This document shows, one piece after another, positions 52,883 to 62,308 of a stretch of DNA of 64,000 bases. The notes beneath the pieces are model-generated. The model was not told the origin of the DNA. It saw only the letters and a program-made list of their open reading frames with translations, and did not search any database. Source of the stretch: Nocardia iowensis (GTDB lineage Bacteria > Actinomycetota > Actinomycetes > Mycobacteriales > Mycobacteriaceae); NCBI RefSeq assembly GCF_019222765.1, contig NZ_CP078145.1:806001-870000 (forward strand). The letters are read 5' to 3'. Numbering within the stretch: position 1 is the first letter of the stretch; every line of letters begins with the position of its first letter. A program made the translations under genes and the position numbers.

Positions 52883-55800
52883 ATGCGTGACGCCGCAAGG
52901 TCCGGCAGAAGGCGCTGGGCGCTCGGCAACTGGGACCTGCGCTGGAAGGTAACGGCAGTCCTTGCCGTTCCGCTGGCAGTCGCGGTAGGGCTCGGCGTGT
53001 CCAGGATTTCATCGGAGTTCGCCGACTCGAGTCGGCTTGCCGGAGTCGCGGAGAACGTCGGGGCCATCCCTGCCGTCACCGCACTGAGTGCGCAGACGGC
53101 GACGACCGTCGGTTCACAGATGATCGAAGTCGCCAAGGACGTGTCCGTGGTGACCGATCAAAACCTCGCCGATCTCGACAAGGCGATCGCCAACGCGAAG
53201 AAGTCGGCCGACCGACTCAATGGTGTTTCCGGCGCCCGTGCGGCGCTGGACAGCATGCTCACCCAGGCGGAAGCCGTTCGCGCGCAGGGCAAGGGCGTAA
53301 GAAAGGGCCCGACCTCCGACGCCATCGGCCTGATCGACCGGGTCCGCAACGACAGTGTGCGGATCGTCGAGACGACGGTCGGCCAGGTGAGCGATACCGC
53401 GGTCGACACCGCCAAGTTGCGCCTCGTCGACTCGCTCAACACCCGTGCCACGCTGGTCGGTGAAGTCGCCGCCTTCCCCGAGGTGTTGCGCAATCCGAGC
53501 ACCGGCGTGCAGGGCTTCCTCACCGCGGCCAACACCGAACGCTCGCTGCTCGGCGTGCTGTCGCACCGGTTCTCCGACGGCGACACCTCGATCGCCGACC
53601 TGCGCGCGGGCATCGACACCCGAGTGGCGCTGCTGAGTAGCGCGCAGTCGCAGGCCGGTCAGATTCCGGTCGGCGAGCTGAAGAAGTCGCTGACCGACAG
53701 CCTCGCGGTCTACGAGCTCGTGGTGAGCAGGGCGACCAAGGACATCGACAGCGCGATGAACTCGCTGGTGTCCACCGCCCAGCGGGACGCGTGGACCTAC
53801 ACCGCGGTCGTCGTCGCCACCATCCTGGCCGCGCTGCTGCTCGCCGTGTTCGTCGCGCGCTCGATGATCGTGCCGCTGCACCGGCTGCGCCTCGCCGCGC
53901 TGCGGGTCGCCGAAAGCGACCTGCCGCACGAGGTGTCCCAGCTCCGCAACGGCGCCTCGCCGGAAGAGGTTCCGCTCGAGCCGATGCCGGTGCGCAGCAC
54001 CGAGGAGATCGGCCAGCTGGCCCGCGCCGTCGACGATATCCACGGCCAGGCACTGCGTCTCGCGAGCGACCAGGCGCAGATGCGTTCGCAGGTCAACGAC
54101 ATGTTCGAGACGCTGGCCCGGCGGTCCAAGTCGCTGGTCGACCATCAGCTCAGCCTGATCGAGGCGATGGAGTACGACGAGAAGGATCCGCGCCTGCTGG
54201 AAAACCTGTTCCGGCTGGACCATCTCGCCGCCCGCATGCGCCGAAACGGCGACAACCTGCTCATCCTCGCCGGCACCAGGCAGCGCCGCGCCAAGTCCGC
54301 GCCGGTCGAGATCGCCGACGTGCTGCGCGCCGCGATCTCCGAGGTCGAGGACTACGAGCGGGTGAAACTGGGTGCCACGCCACGTGGTTCGCTGGTCGAG
54401 CCCGCCGCCTCGGACATGGCGCACCTGTTCGCCGAGCTGCTGGACAACGCGCTGCGCGCCTCCCCGCCGGAGACCGACGTGAAGTTCACCTTCGCGCAGG
54501 CACACGATCAGGGCATGCTCATCGAGGTGGCCGACCGAGGCATCGGTATGCCGCCCGCAGAGATGGCCGACATCAACCGCAGGCTGGAACAGACCGCCGA
54601 GCCGGGCCCGGATACCGCACGGCATATGGGTCTTTTCGTGGTCGGTCGACTGGCCGAGCGGCACGGACTCACCGTGCGGCTGCGCCCCACCTTCGACACC
54701 GCGCGCGACCCTGGCGTCACGGTGACCGTGCACGTCCCGGTCGGCCTGATCGTCGCGGGCAAGCCGATCACGGCCCAGCCCGTCACCCCGAACCCGCAGG
54801 CGGTCGAGCGGCAGCGGCCGTCCGCGCCGTCGTCGATGCAGATGCGGGCGATCACCCGGACGCCGGGCGGCAATGTGATGGTCACCGTCGATCCGGGCGT
54901 GAGCGGGCCGATTCCGGTCAGCAACCCCAATCCCTCGCCCAGCGGGCCGGTTCCGGCGGGCGGTGGGCTGCCGCAGCGGCAGCCCGGCACGAACATGGCG
55001 TCCGGCATGCAACCGAACGCGCAGTCCGGCCCGACGCTGCGTCCCGCACCGGGTCAACAGTCCAGCGGACCACAGCGCGGCAAGCTCGCCGCGGCCAATC
55101 TGCCCAAGCGCAACCTCGGCTCCGGCGGTCCGCCGCGGCAGCCGGGTGCTCCGGCCGAGCCGACCGTGACCGGTCTGCCGCCGCGGGACGCCAATTCGGG
55201 CGAACTGCCGAAGCGGCAGCCGGGCAGCAACGGGGTCCCACAGCCGAGCATCAGCGGGCTGGCACAGCCGCCCAGTGGCCTGCCGCAGCGTCAGCGTGGC
55301 GAGAACGGTCTGCCGCAACGGGATTCCGCATCCGGCGGGCTACCGCAGCGCGAGCCCGGCGCGGGCGGTCTGCCGCAACGCGACAGCGTCTCGGGTGGCC
55401 TGCCGCCACGGCAGACCGGGCCGAATGGTTTGCCGCAGCGTGAGGGCTTGCCCCAGCGCGACCCGAATGCCGGTGGCCTGCCGCAGCGCGATCCGAGCGC
55501 GGGTGGCTTGCCGCAGCGGGAACCGAACGCGAGTGGCCTGCCGCAGCGTCAGCGTGGCGAGAACGGTGTACCGCAGCGGGATTCCGCGTCCAGCGGTCTG
55601 CCGCAGCGGGAGCCGAGCGCGAGCGGTCTGCCGCAGCGTGATCCCACCTCCAGTGGGCTGCCGCAACGTGACCCGAGCGCGAGTGGGCTGCCGCAGCGGG
55701 ATTCCGCCGCGTCCGGTGGCCTACCGCAGCGTGACCCGAATGCTGGTGGCCTGCCGCAGCGCGACCCGAGTTCCAGTGGCCTGCCGCAGCGTGATCCCAG

Positions 55801-56485
55801 TTCCAGTGGCCTACCGCAGCGGGATTCGAGTCTGCCGCAACGGCACGCGGCGGCGAGCCTGCCGCAACGGGAGGCCACGCCGACCGGTCTGCCGCAGCGT
55901 CAGCCGGGTTCGCAGGTGCCGCCGAATCTGCCGCAGCGCGAGCCGGGCGATGGTCTGCCGCAACGGGAGTCCTCGCCGGGTATCGGTCTGTCGCAACGCG
56001 GACGCGGCTCCGACGAGCAGTCGCAGGACGCGGAGACGGGGCGCGACCCGGGGCGGCACAGCTACCGGTCCAACCCGACCAAGACGGCGTCGTTCTTCCA
56101 GACCCGACTGCAGCCCGCGGTCGAATCCGGTGATTCCGTCATGGGCGGGACACCAATTTTCGCGGAAATGATGTCCGCGTGGCTGTCAGACCCGAATATG
56201 GACAGGTCCCAAGTGGCCGCGTCCTTCGAGTCACCGGGTGATGAAGGTTGGCAGGCGGCGCGCCGAGCCAGCGAGGCGCAATCCGAGACGAAGACGGCGG
56301 CCGGGTTGCCGCAACGCAATCCGGGCGGAAGGCTGGTCCCGGGCGCCGTCAACGGTGCGGTGGAACGGGCACCGCGCCGCGATCCAGAAACGATCAGGTC
56401 CAGCTTGAGTCGTCACCAGCAGGGCGTCCGGGATGGCCGCGCAATGAGAGCAATGAACCTAACCGGAGATAAAGGAGACCGATGA
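52883..56485 (+). CDS. Conservon sensor kinase (CvnA type) with GLPQR repeat tail
   Basis: A 1200-residue membrane histidine kinase-like protein. One transmembrane segment lies near 27-47 and a second near 307-330, framing an extracytoplasmic helical domain of about 260 residues; a HAMP domain follows. The kinase core is [13 protein letters not shown] (near LDHLAAR, the His region), [11 protein letters not shown] (N-box) and DRGIGMPP (G1), then a nitrate/nitrite-sensor-like ATPase end near residue 620. The last 550 residues are Gly/Pro/Gln/Arg-rich, with nearly 30 GLPQR-type repeats. A Gln/Ser stretch follows, then a conserved end ([14 protein letters not shown]). Overlaps the Roadblock gene by 4 bases. 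Confidence 0.9.
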   Translation: MRDAARSGRRRWALGNWDLRWKVTAVLAVPLAVAVGLGVSRISSEFADSSRLAGVAENVGAIPAVTALSAQTATTVGSQMIEVAKDVSVVTDQNLADLDKAIANAKKSADRLNGVSGARAALDSMLTQAEAVRAQGKGVRKGPTSDAIGLIDRVRNDSVRIVETTVGQVSDTAVDTAKLRLVDSLNTRATLVGEVAAFPEVLRNPSTGVQGFLTAANTERSLLGVLSHRFSDGDTSIADLRAGIDTRVALLSSAQSQAGQIPVGELKKSLTDSLAVYELVVSRATKDIDSAMNSLVSTAQRDAWTYTAVVVATILAALLLAVFVARSMIVPLHRLRLAALRVAESDLPHEVSQLRNGASPEEVPLEPMPVRSTEEIGQLARAVDDIHGQALRLASDQAQMRSQVNDMFETLARRSKSLVDHQLSLIEAMEYDEKDPRLLENLFRLDHLAARMRRNGDNLLILAGTRQRRAKSAPVEIADVLRAAISEVEDYERVKLGATPRGSLVEPAASDMAHLFAELLDNALRASPPETDVKFTFAQAHDQGMLIEVADRGIGMPPAEMADINRRLEQTAEPGPDTARHMGLFVVGRLAERHGLTVRLRPTFDTARDPGVTVTVHVPVGLIVAGKPITAQPVTPNPQAVERQRPSAPSSMQMRAITRTPGGNVMVTVDPGVSGPIPVSNPNPSPSGPVPAGGGLPQRQPGTNMASGMQPNAQSGPTLRPAPGQQSSGPQRGKLAAANLPKRNLGSGGPPRQPGAPAEPTVTGLPPRDANSGELPKRQPGSNGVPQPSISGLAQPPSGLPQRQRGENGLPQRDSASGGLPQREPGAGGLPQRDSVSGGLPPRQTGPNGLPQREGLPQRDPNAGGLPQRDPSAGGLPQREPNASGLPQRQRGENGVPQRDSASSGLPQREPSASGLPQRDPTSSGLPQRDPSASGLPQRDSAASGGLPQRDPNAGGLPQRDPSSSGLPQRDPSSSGLPQRDSSLPQRHAAASLPQREATPTGLPQRQPGSQVPPNLPQREPGDGLPQRESSPGIGLSQRGRGSDEQSQDAETGRDPGRHSYRSNPTKTASFFQTRLQPAVESGDSVMGGTPIFAEMMSAWLSDPNMDRSQVAASFESPGDEGWQAARRASEAQSETKTAAGLPQRNPGGRLVPGAVNGAVERAPRRDPETIRSSLSRHQQGVRDGRAMRAMNLTGDKGDR
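54959..56004 (+). repeat. Tandem repeat coding for GLPQR decapeptides
   Basis: Units of about 30 bases, consensus coding for [14 protein letters not shown] decapeptides, run for about 1 kb within the kinase gene. About 28 copies are visible, spelled GLPQR, GLPPR, ELPKR, GVPQR or GLSQR. The third codon position varies, so they are not recent exact duplications. Confidence 0.85.
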
Positions 56486-56895
56486 ACCCCGATCTAGGTG
56501 GTACGAATCGTCAGCTGGATTGGCTGGTTTCGAACTTCGCCAACGAGGTTCCTGGCGTAGCCCATGCCGTCCTGGTCTCGGCTGACGGCCTACTCATGGC
56601 CGCGAGCGCGCAGCTGCCCGTCGACCGTGCCGAGCAGCTCTCGGCCGTCACCGCCGGACTGGCCAGCCTCTCGGTCGGTGTCTCGAACCTGTTCGAGGGC
56701 GGCACCGTGCTGCAGTCCGTCGTCGAGATGGAGCACGGTTATCTGCTACTCATGGCAGTCGGTGACGGCTCGTACCTTGCCGTGCTGACCAATACGTCAT
56801 GCGATATCGGGCAGGTCGGATACGAGATGGCGTTGTTGGTCGAGCGTGTGGGCCAGACAGTTCAGGCCACGCCACGCGTCACGATGGGTTCCTGA
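56482..56895 (+). CDS. Roadblock/LC7 protein (CvnB type)
   Basis: A 137-residue Roadblock-fold protein, the regulatory partner of the conservon GTPase. Marks: [29 protein letters not shown] and [33 protein letters not shown]. Its start overlaps the kinase stop (ATGA). Roadblock proteins of this kind act as activators of small GTPases such as the CvnD downstream. Confidence 0.93.
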   Translation: MNPDLGGTNRQLDWLVSNFANEVPGVAHAVLVSADGLLMAASAQLPVDRAEQLSAVTAGLASLSVGVSNLFEGGTVLQSVVEMEHGYLLLMAVGDGSYLAVLTNTSCDIGQVGYEMALLVERVGQTVQATPRVTMGS

Positions 56896-56902
56896 TGGTG
56901 GG

Positions 56903-57277
56903 ATGGACATAGAAGATCACCGCGTGGGGAGCGCCGAGCCGAGCCTCGTTCGCCCATACTCGTTGACCGCAGGCCGGACGAGGCCCGCGGTCGAGTTGGC
57001 GTTGGAGGCCCTCGTCGCATCGCATCCGGTCGCCCTGGAGCGGCAGTTCGAACTGACCAACATCGAGACGTCAATCGTGGAGTTGTGCAGAGAATCGCCG
57101 TCCGTTGCCGAGGTAGCAGCCCGACTGGGTATCCCCATCGGGGTGGCGCGCGTGCTGGTTGCCGACCTGATCGAGGCCGGGCATGTACGCGTTTCGGCGA
57201 CTTTGAAAGACGATTCCAGCGACGATGAACGTCGCGAGCTGATCGAAAGGGTTCTCAGTGGACTCCGGCGTATTTGA
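56903..57277 (+). CDS. DUF742 protein (CvnC type)
   Basis: A 124-residue protein with the DUF742 pattern: SLVRPYSLTAGRTRP at the N-terminus and a winged-helix-like C-terminal half (IETSIVELCRESPSVAEVAARLGIPIGVARVLVADLIEAGHV). In streptomycetes it is the third conservon member, likely an adaptor. GATGGTGGG precedes the ATG. Its end overlaps the GTPase start by 20 bases. Confidence 0.9.
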   Translation: MDIEDHRVGSAEPSLVRPYSLTAGRTRPAVELALEALVASHPVALERQFELTNIETSIVELCRESPSVAEVAARLGIPIGVARVLVADLIEAGHVRVSATLKDDSSDDERRELIERVLSGLRRI

Positions 57278-57860
57278 TTCGACGGCGCAGGTCGACACCC
57301 GCACCAGCAAGCCAACGTCGGCGAAGATCGTTGTCGCCGGTGGCTTCGGCGTGGGTAAGACCACGATGGTCGGTGCTGTCTCGGAGATCGTTCCGCTGCG
57401 CACCGAGGCATTGGTTACCAATGCCAGTACCGGAATCGACAACTTGACCGGCATTCCGATGAAGTCGACCACCACGGTGGCGATGGACTTCGGCCGGATC
57501 AGCCTCGCCGACGATCTGGTGCTGTACCTCTTCGGTACGCCGGGCCAGTACCGATTCTGGTTCATGTGGGACGACCTGATCCGTGGTGCCATCGGCGCCG
57601 TGGTGCTTGTCGACACCCGCAGACTGGAGGACAGCTTCGCGGCCGTCGACTACTTCGAAGCGCGCGGCCTACCTTTCTTGGTGGCGCTCAACGAATTCGA
57701 CGACGCACCGCGGTATCCGATCGAGGACATCCGCCAAGCCCTCGCGGTGCCTGCGGACGTGCCGATCCTGTCCATCGACGCTCGGCGTCGCGAGCCGGCC
57801 AAGCAGGCGTTGGTCGCGCTTACCGAGTACGCCCTGCGCAAGGTGATGCAGGGCTACTGA
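57258..57860 (+). CDS. Small GTPase of the conservon (CvnD type)
   Basis: A 200-residue Ras-like GTP-binding protein. P-loop GGFGVGKTT (residues 28-36), switch-2 FGTPGQYRF (G3, DxxG replaced by GTPG), G4 as NEFD in place of NKxD, and SIDARRR (G5). GTG start inside the DUF742 gene. Homologue of Rv3362c in M. tuberculosis. It would be switched by the Roadblock protein. Confidence 0.92.
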   Translation: MDSGVFDSTAQVDTRTSKPTSAKIVVAGGFGVGKTTMVGAVSEIVPLRTEALVTNASTGIDNLTGIPMKSTTTVAMDFGRISLADDLVLYLFGTPGQYRFWFMWDDLIRGAIGAVVLVDTRRLEDSFAAVDYFEARGLPFLVALNEFDDAPRYPIEDIRQALAVPADVPILSIDARRREPAKQALVALTEYALRKVMQGY

Positions 57861-57894
57861 GTGCTCGCGCGGCGTCGCTTCCGTCCCCGGACGA

Positions 57895-59460
57895 GTGAAT
57901 AAAGTCACTCCGATGAGGATCTCGGCGCGCGAGCTACTCGGGCAACTGCTCGACACCGACTCGTTTATCAGCTGGGACCGGCCACCGATCACGGTGGCCG
58001 CGACCACGCGGTACCGCGAGGAACTACGGAAAGCGGCAGTCGCGGCGGGCACCGATGAGTCGGTGCTCACCGGCGAGGGACTGTTGCGTGGCCGTCGCGT
58101 GGCCGTAATCGCTTGCGAGTTCGGCTTTTTGGCGGGTTCGGTCGGTGTCGCCGCGGCCGAGCGGATCGTCTCGGCGGTGGAGCGGGCCACCGAACTCGGG
58201 CTGCCCCTCGTCGCTTCGCCGACCTCCGGCGGTACCCGCATGCAGGAAGGCACCGTCGCCTTCGTGCAGATGGTGAAGATCGCCGGTGCCGTCGCCGCCC
58301 ACAAATCCGCGGGGCATCCCTATCTGGTCTATCTGCGCGATCCCACCATGGGCGGCGTCTTCGCCTCCTGGGGTTCCTTGGGCCACATGACTTTCGCCGA
58401 ACCGGGCGCCCTCATCGGCTTCCTCGGCCCCCGCGTCTACCAGGCCCTGTATGGCCAGCCCTTCCCCGAAGGCGTGCAGACCGCGGAGAACCTTTACCAC
58501 CGCGGCGTCATCGACGGCGCCGTCACGATCCCCATCTTCCGCCGCATCGCCCATCGTGCGCTCAGTGTGTTCAGCGGCATCCCGGTGCCGTATTCGACTG
58601 TGCCCGAACTCGATCGGCTCCGCGGCAGGGAGCAGGCGGCCGCTGCCGTCTCGGCATGGGAATCGGTGCTGATCTCGCGGCGGCCCGACCGCCCGGGCAT
58701 TCGAGACCTGCTACGTCATGTGACGCAACGGGTTCCGCTCAGTGGCACCGGGCAGGGCGAGTCCGATCGGACCGTGGTGCACGCGCTGGCGCGGTTGCGC
58801 GGCCAGCCGTGCGTGGTGTTCGGCCACGACCGGTTCGGGCAGCAGGGCGAGTACTCCATGGGTCCCGCCGCCCTGCGGGAAGCCCGGCGCAGCATGGCGC
58901 TTGCTGAGGAGTTGCGCCTGCCGCTGGTCCTGGTCATCGACACGGTGGGTGCGGCGCTGTCGAAGGAGGCCGAGGAGCGCGGATTGGCCCCCGAAATAGC
59001 CCGCTGCATCGCGGATTTGGTGACATTGAACACGCCGACCATCTCGGTGCTGCTCGGTCAGGGCACCGGTGGCGGCGCCCTGGCCCTACTGCCCGCGGAC
59101 CGGGTCCTGGCCGCGACCCACGCCTGGTTGGCGCCGCTCCCGCCGGAGGGCGCCAGCGCCATCGTCTACCGCGACACCGACCACGCACCGGACCTCGCCC
59201 GGTCGCAACGCATCCGCGCCGCTGATCTGCTCGCCGACGGTGTCGTCGACCGCATCGTGCCGGAACTTCCCGACGCGGCCGACGAACCGGCGGATTTCGC
59301 CCGCCGCATGGTCGCCGCCATCGGTGCGGAACTCGCGCACCTGCGCACCCGGCCCGAGGCCGAACTGCGTGCGCTGCGCAAGGCTCGCTACCGCAGACTC
59401 GGCCTGCCCGAGTCATCACCGTCACTGTCGGGCGGCGAGAACGCGCAGGTCGAGTGGTAA
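57895..59460 (+). CDS. accD3: Acetyl/propionyl-CoA carboxylase carboxyltransferase, AccD3-like
   Basis: A 521-residue carboxyltransferase with fused alpha and beta halves: SFISWD start, GRRVAVIACEFGFLAGSVGVAAAERI and SPTSGGTRMQEG (beta half), then PCVVFGHDRFGQQGEYSMGPAALREARRSM and GQGTGGGALALLPADRV (alpha half). It corresponds to AccD3 (Rv0904c), where the partner acceptor is uncertain. In M. tuberculosis the gene lies by prrA; here 8 kb of other genes separate them. The start is a GTG 35 bases after the GTPase stop, with a later ATG (MRISAREL) possible. Confidence 0.88.
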   Translation: MNKVTPMRISARELLGQLLDTDSFISWDRPPITVAATTRYREELRKAAVAAGTDESVLTGEGLLRGRRVAVIACEFGFLAGSVGVAAAERIVSAVERATELGLPLVASPTSGGTRMQEGTVAFVQMVKIAGAVAAHKSAGHPYLVYLRDPTMGGVFASWGSLGHMTFAEPGALIGFLGPRVYQALYGQPFPEGVQTAENLYHRGVIDGAVTIPIFRRIAHRALSVFSGIPVPYSTVPELDRLRGREQAAAAVSAWESVLISRRPDRPGIRDLLRHVTQRVPLSGTGQGESDRTVVHALARLRGQPCVVFGHDRFGQQGEYSMGPAALREARRSMALAEELRLPLVLVIDTVGAALSKEAEERGLAPEIARCIADLVTLNTPTISVLLGQGTGGGALALLPADRVLAATHAWLAPLPPEGASAIVYRDTDHAPDLARSQRIRAADLLADGVVDRIVPELPDAADEPADFARRMVAAIGAELAHLRTRPEAELRALRKARYRRLGLPESSPSLSGGENAQVEW

Positions 59461-59489
59461 ACCCGGGTCCAACACGCCAGGGGGCAGCG

Positions 59490-59518
59490 TTGACGGCTCG
59501 CCGCCACACTTCTACCGT
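59490..59518 (+). promoter_or_regulatory. Consensus promoter of the aldo/keto reductase gene
   Basis: TTGACG (59490-59495), 17 bases, TACCGT (59513-59518), then 6 bases to the GTG start at 59525. The near-consensus -35 box and the spacing make a leaderless mRNA likely. Confidence 0.75.
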
Positions 59519-59524
59519 CGCACT

Positions 59525-60382
59525 GTGACCTTCAGAAGCGAGACCTCCGCCATTCCCTCGATCATCCTGAACGACGGGAACGTGATCCCGCAGCTCGGCT
59601 TCGGTGTCTTCCAGGTGCCGGCGGACGATGTCACCTCCGTCGTCACCAAGGCGCTGGAGGTCGGTTACCGCAGCATCGACACCGCGGCGGTCTACGGAAA
59701 CGAAGAAGGCACCGGTCGCGCGATCCGCGAGTTCGGGCTACCGCGCGACGAAATCTATGTCACCACCAAGGTGTGGAACTCCGAGCAGGGCTTCGACTCG
59801 ACGCTGCGCGCGTTCGACGCCAGCATGACCCGGCTCGGCCTGGACTACCTGGACCTGTACCTCATCCACTGGCCGGTGCCCAAGGCCGACCGCTACGTGG
59901 ACACGTTCCGCGCCTTGCAGGCGTTGAAGACGCAGGGCCGGGTCAAGTCGATCGGTGTATCGAACTTCAACCCCGCCCACCTGGAGCGGATCATCGGCGA
60001 GACCGGCGAGATCCCGGCAGTGAACCAGATCGAGCTACATCCGCGGCTGGCCCAGCGGGAACTACGGGAATTCCACGCCGGCCACGCCATCGCCACCGAG
60101 GCGTGGAGCCCGCTCGGCCAGGGCACCCTGCTCGACGATCAGACCATCACCTCGGTCGCCGCCGCGGTCGGCCGCACCCCGGCTCAGGTGATCATTCGCT
60201 GGCACCTGCAACTAGGCAATATCGTCATCCCCAAGTCGGTCACCCCCTCCCGGATCGCGGAGAACTTCGACGTCTTCGGCTTCGAACTGACCCGTGATCA
60301 GATGGACGCGATCAACGCGCTGGACAACGGCAGCCGGATCGGTGGCGATCCGGAAACACTCACCATGGGTCTAGAGGACTGA
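59525..60382 (+). CDS. Aldo/keto reductase
   Basis: A 285-residue NADPH-dependent reductase of the AKR5-like group. The catalytic tetrad is visible: Asp and Tyr in DTAAVYGNE, Lys in VTTKVWN, and His in DLYLIHWP. The C-terminal coenzyme segment NIVIPKSVTPSRIAENFDVF is standard. The substrate could be a 2,5-diketogluconate-like or other aldehyde. GTG start at the consensus leaderless promoter; an upstream frame is a shadow of accD3. Confidence 0.93.
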   Translation: MTFRSETSAIPSIILNDGNVIPQLGFGVFQVPADDVTSVVTKALEVGYRSIDTAAVYGNEEGTGRAIREFGLPRDEIYVTTKVWNSEQGFDSTLRAFDASMTRLGLDYLDLYLIHWPVPKADRYVDTFRALQALKTQGRVKSIGVSNFNPAHLERIIGETGEIPAVNQIELHPRLAQRELREFHAGHAIATEAWSPLGQGTLLDDQTITSVAAAVGRTPAQVIIRWHLQLGNIVIPKSVTPSRIAENFDVFGFELTRDQMDAINALDNGSRIGGDPETLTMGLED

Positions 60383-60385
60383 CGG

Positions 60386-61489
60386 TCAGCCCGCAGCCAA
60401 ATAGCGGGTGAGCTCGACCGCGGCCGCACGCCCCGCTCGGTTGGCGCCGATCGTGCTCGCGGACGGTCCATAACCGATCAGGTGGATGCGCGGGTCCGCC
60501 GCCACCTGGGTGGCGAGCCGTCCGGTCATGGTGATGCCGCCGCCGGGTCCGCGTAGCCGCAGCGGCGCCAAATGATCCAGCGCGCTGCGGAATCCGGTGG
60601 CCCAGAGGATCACGTCGGCCTGCTGGAACGAACCGTCCGCCCAGCGCACCCCGTCCGGTTCGATGTGCTCGAACATCGGCAGCCGGTGCAGCACGCCGCG
60701 GTCTCTGGCGGCCCGCAGCCGGTCGTCCAGCCGCAGTCCGGTCACCGAGACCACCGACCCGGGCGGCAGCCCGCGCCGTACCCGGTCCTCCACCTTCGCC
60801 ACCGCCGCACGGCCGTCCTCGGGACCGAACGACGCGTCGCGGAAGATCGGTTCCGTCCTTGTCACCCAGGTGGTCGAGGTGACCTGGGAGATCTCGTCGA
60901 GCAACTGCACCGCCGAGATACCGCCGCCGACCACCACCACGTGCTTGCCCGCGAATTCGGCCGCGGTGCGGTAGTCGTGGGTGTGTAGCTGCCGCCCGGC
61001 GAAGGTCTCCGCACCCCGGTAACGCGGGATGAAGGGGTGTTCCCAGGTGCCGGTGCCGTTGATCAGGCCGCGCACCCGGATTGTTCCGGCCGAGTCAGTC
61101 TCGGCGTTCAGGACCGGACCGTGCTCGGCCGGGCTGCCGTCCTCGGTGCGGTCGCACACCACGGTGACCGAAACCTGTCGGCGTACTCGCAGATCGAAGC
61201 GTTTTTCGTACAACTCGTAATAGTGCGGCACCGCGGTTGCCGCCGGGGCCGACTCGGACCCGGGCGGCAATGTTTCCGCGAACGACATGCCCGGGAGGTC
61301 ATGCACCCGATTGACCGTGGTCAGGGTGAGCGATGGCCAGCGGAACTGCCAGGCCCCGCCCGGTCCGGGCGCGTGGTCCACGATGAGAAAGTCCTGCTCG
61401 GGGCGTAGCCCGAGGCGCTGCAGGTGATAACCGGCCGACAGTCCCGCCTGACCAGCGCCGATCACCAGGATGTCGAAGTCTGTCGGCAC
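60386..61489 (-). CDS. FAD-dependent monooxygenase / NAD(P)-binding flavoprotein
   Basis: A 367-residue flavoprotein with two Rossmann motifs: VIGAGQAGLSAG near residue 8 (FAD) and VVVVGGGISAVQLL near 170 (NADP). Between them are PGGAWQFRWPSLTLTTV and IINGTGTWEHPFIP, typical of small flavin monooxygenases. It probably hydroxylates an unknown substrate. The GTG start follows TACGAT (61498-61503 minus) by 8 bases. Its frame runs far upstream on the minus strand, but that part is a shadow of echA6. Confidence 0.85.
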   Translation of the reverse strand: MPTDFDILVIGAGQAGLSAGYHLQRLGLRPEQDFLIVDHAPGPGGAWQFRWPSLTLTTVNRVHDLPGMSFAETLPPGSESAPAATAVPHYYELYEKRFDLRVRRQVSVTVVCDRTEDGSPAEHGPVLNAETDSAGTIRVRGLINGTGTWEHPFIPRYRGAETFAGRQLHTHDYRTAAEFAGKHVVVVGGGISAVQLLDEISQVTSTTWVTRTEPIFRDASFGPEDGRAAVAKVEDRVRRGLPPGSVVSVTGLRLDDRLRAARDRGVLHRLPMFEHIEPDGVRWADGSFQQADVILWATGFRSALDHLAPLRLRGPGGGITMTGRLATQVAADPRIHLIGYGPSASTIGANRAGRAAAVELTRYLAAG

Positions 61490-61579
61490 AGCCGATGATC
61501 GTATCGGCTTGACCGATCTGTGCCGCTCGCTGTGGCAAAGTGAATGTAACCAGACGGATCGTTCAGTTGGGGAGGTCGC

Positions 61580-62308
61580 ATGCTCGGAGTTAGCCGAGAC
61601 GGTGACGTAGTGACCATCGAACTTCAGCGGGAGGAGCGGCGCAACGCGCTCAACCTCGAACTCGTCACGCTGCTGCGCGAGGCCGTCCTTGCCGCCGTTG
61701 CCGACGACGCACGGGTGATCGTGCTGACCGGGCGCGGCCCCATCTTCAGCGCGGGCGCGGATCTGTCCGGCGTCTATTCCGAGGAATTCCTCGCGGGCCT
61801 GATGGAAATGCTGCACACCATCGAGTCCAGCCCGGTGCCGGTGATCTCGGCGATCAACGGCGGCGCGATCGGCGCGGGCGTGCAGCTCGCGCTCGCCTCG
61901 GATCTGCGGGTGATCTCGCCGGACGCCTACATCGCGATTCCCGCGGCCAAGCTGGGCATCTCGGTGGACCGCTGGACGATGCGCAGGCTGGTTTCGCTGA
62001 TCGGCGGCGGTCCGGCCAGGTCCATCCTGCTCGGCGCGGAGTCGATAACCGCGCCCGACGCCTACAACTTCGGCTTCGCCAACCGGCTCGGTTCGCTGGC
62101 CGACGCCCAGTCCTGGGCCAAGCAGATCGCCGAGCTCGCGCCACTGTCGTTGCGCCACATGAAGTTGGTGCTCAACGACGACGGCACCCGCGAGCCGGAG
62201 ACCGCGCAGCAGCGCGCCGCCCTGGAGGCGGCGTGGACCAGCGCCGATGCGCAGGAGGGGCGGCTGGCCAGACAAGAGAAACGTCCCGCGAAATTCCTGG
62301 GGCGCTGA
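61580..62308 (+). CDS. echA6: Enoyl-CoA hydratase-like protein, EchA6 type
   Basis: A 242-residue crotonase-fold protein (M. tuberculosis Rv0905). GPIFSAGADLSG and INGGAIGAGVQLALASDLRV make the oxyanion hole. The two catalytic Glu residues of active hydratases are absent: the segments read IPAAKLGI and VDRWTMRRL. EchA6 is known as an inactive carrier of long-chain acyl-CoA for mycolic acid synthesis. GGGGAGG precedes the ATG. The stop overlaps the next start (TGATG). Confidence 0.9.
   Translation: MLGVSRDGDVVTIELQREERRNALNLELVTLLREAVLAAVADDARVIVLTGRGPIFSAGADLSGVYSEEFLAGLMEMLHTIESSPVPVISAINGGAIGAGVQLALASDLRVISPDAYIAIPAAKLGISVDRWTMRRLVSLIGGGPARSILLGAESITAPDAYNFGFANRLGSLADAQSWAKQIAELAPLSLRHMKLVLNDDGTREPETAQQRAALEAAWTSADAQEGRLARQEKRPAKFLGR

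Noticed and set aside
53114..55318. A 734-residue minus-strand ORF over the conservon kinase
   Set aside because: It is the antisense shadow of the kinase gene in high-GC DNA; no ribosome-binding site and Arg/Gly/His-rich composition.
54959..56004. CRISPR array
   Set aside because: The repeats of about 30 bases are coding (GLPQR decapeptides in one frame), without spacers or cas genes.
61490..62275. N-terminal extension of the flavin monooxygenase frame to 62275
   Set aside because: The extension is antisense to echA6, and a GTG with a leaderless -10 box at 61489 gives the correct flavoprotein start.
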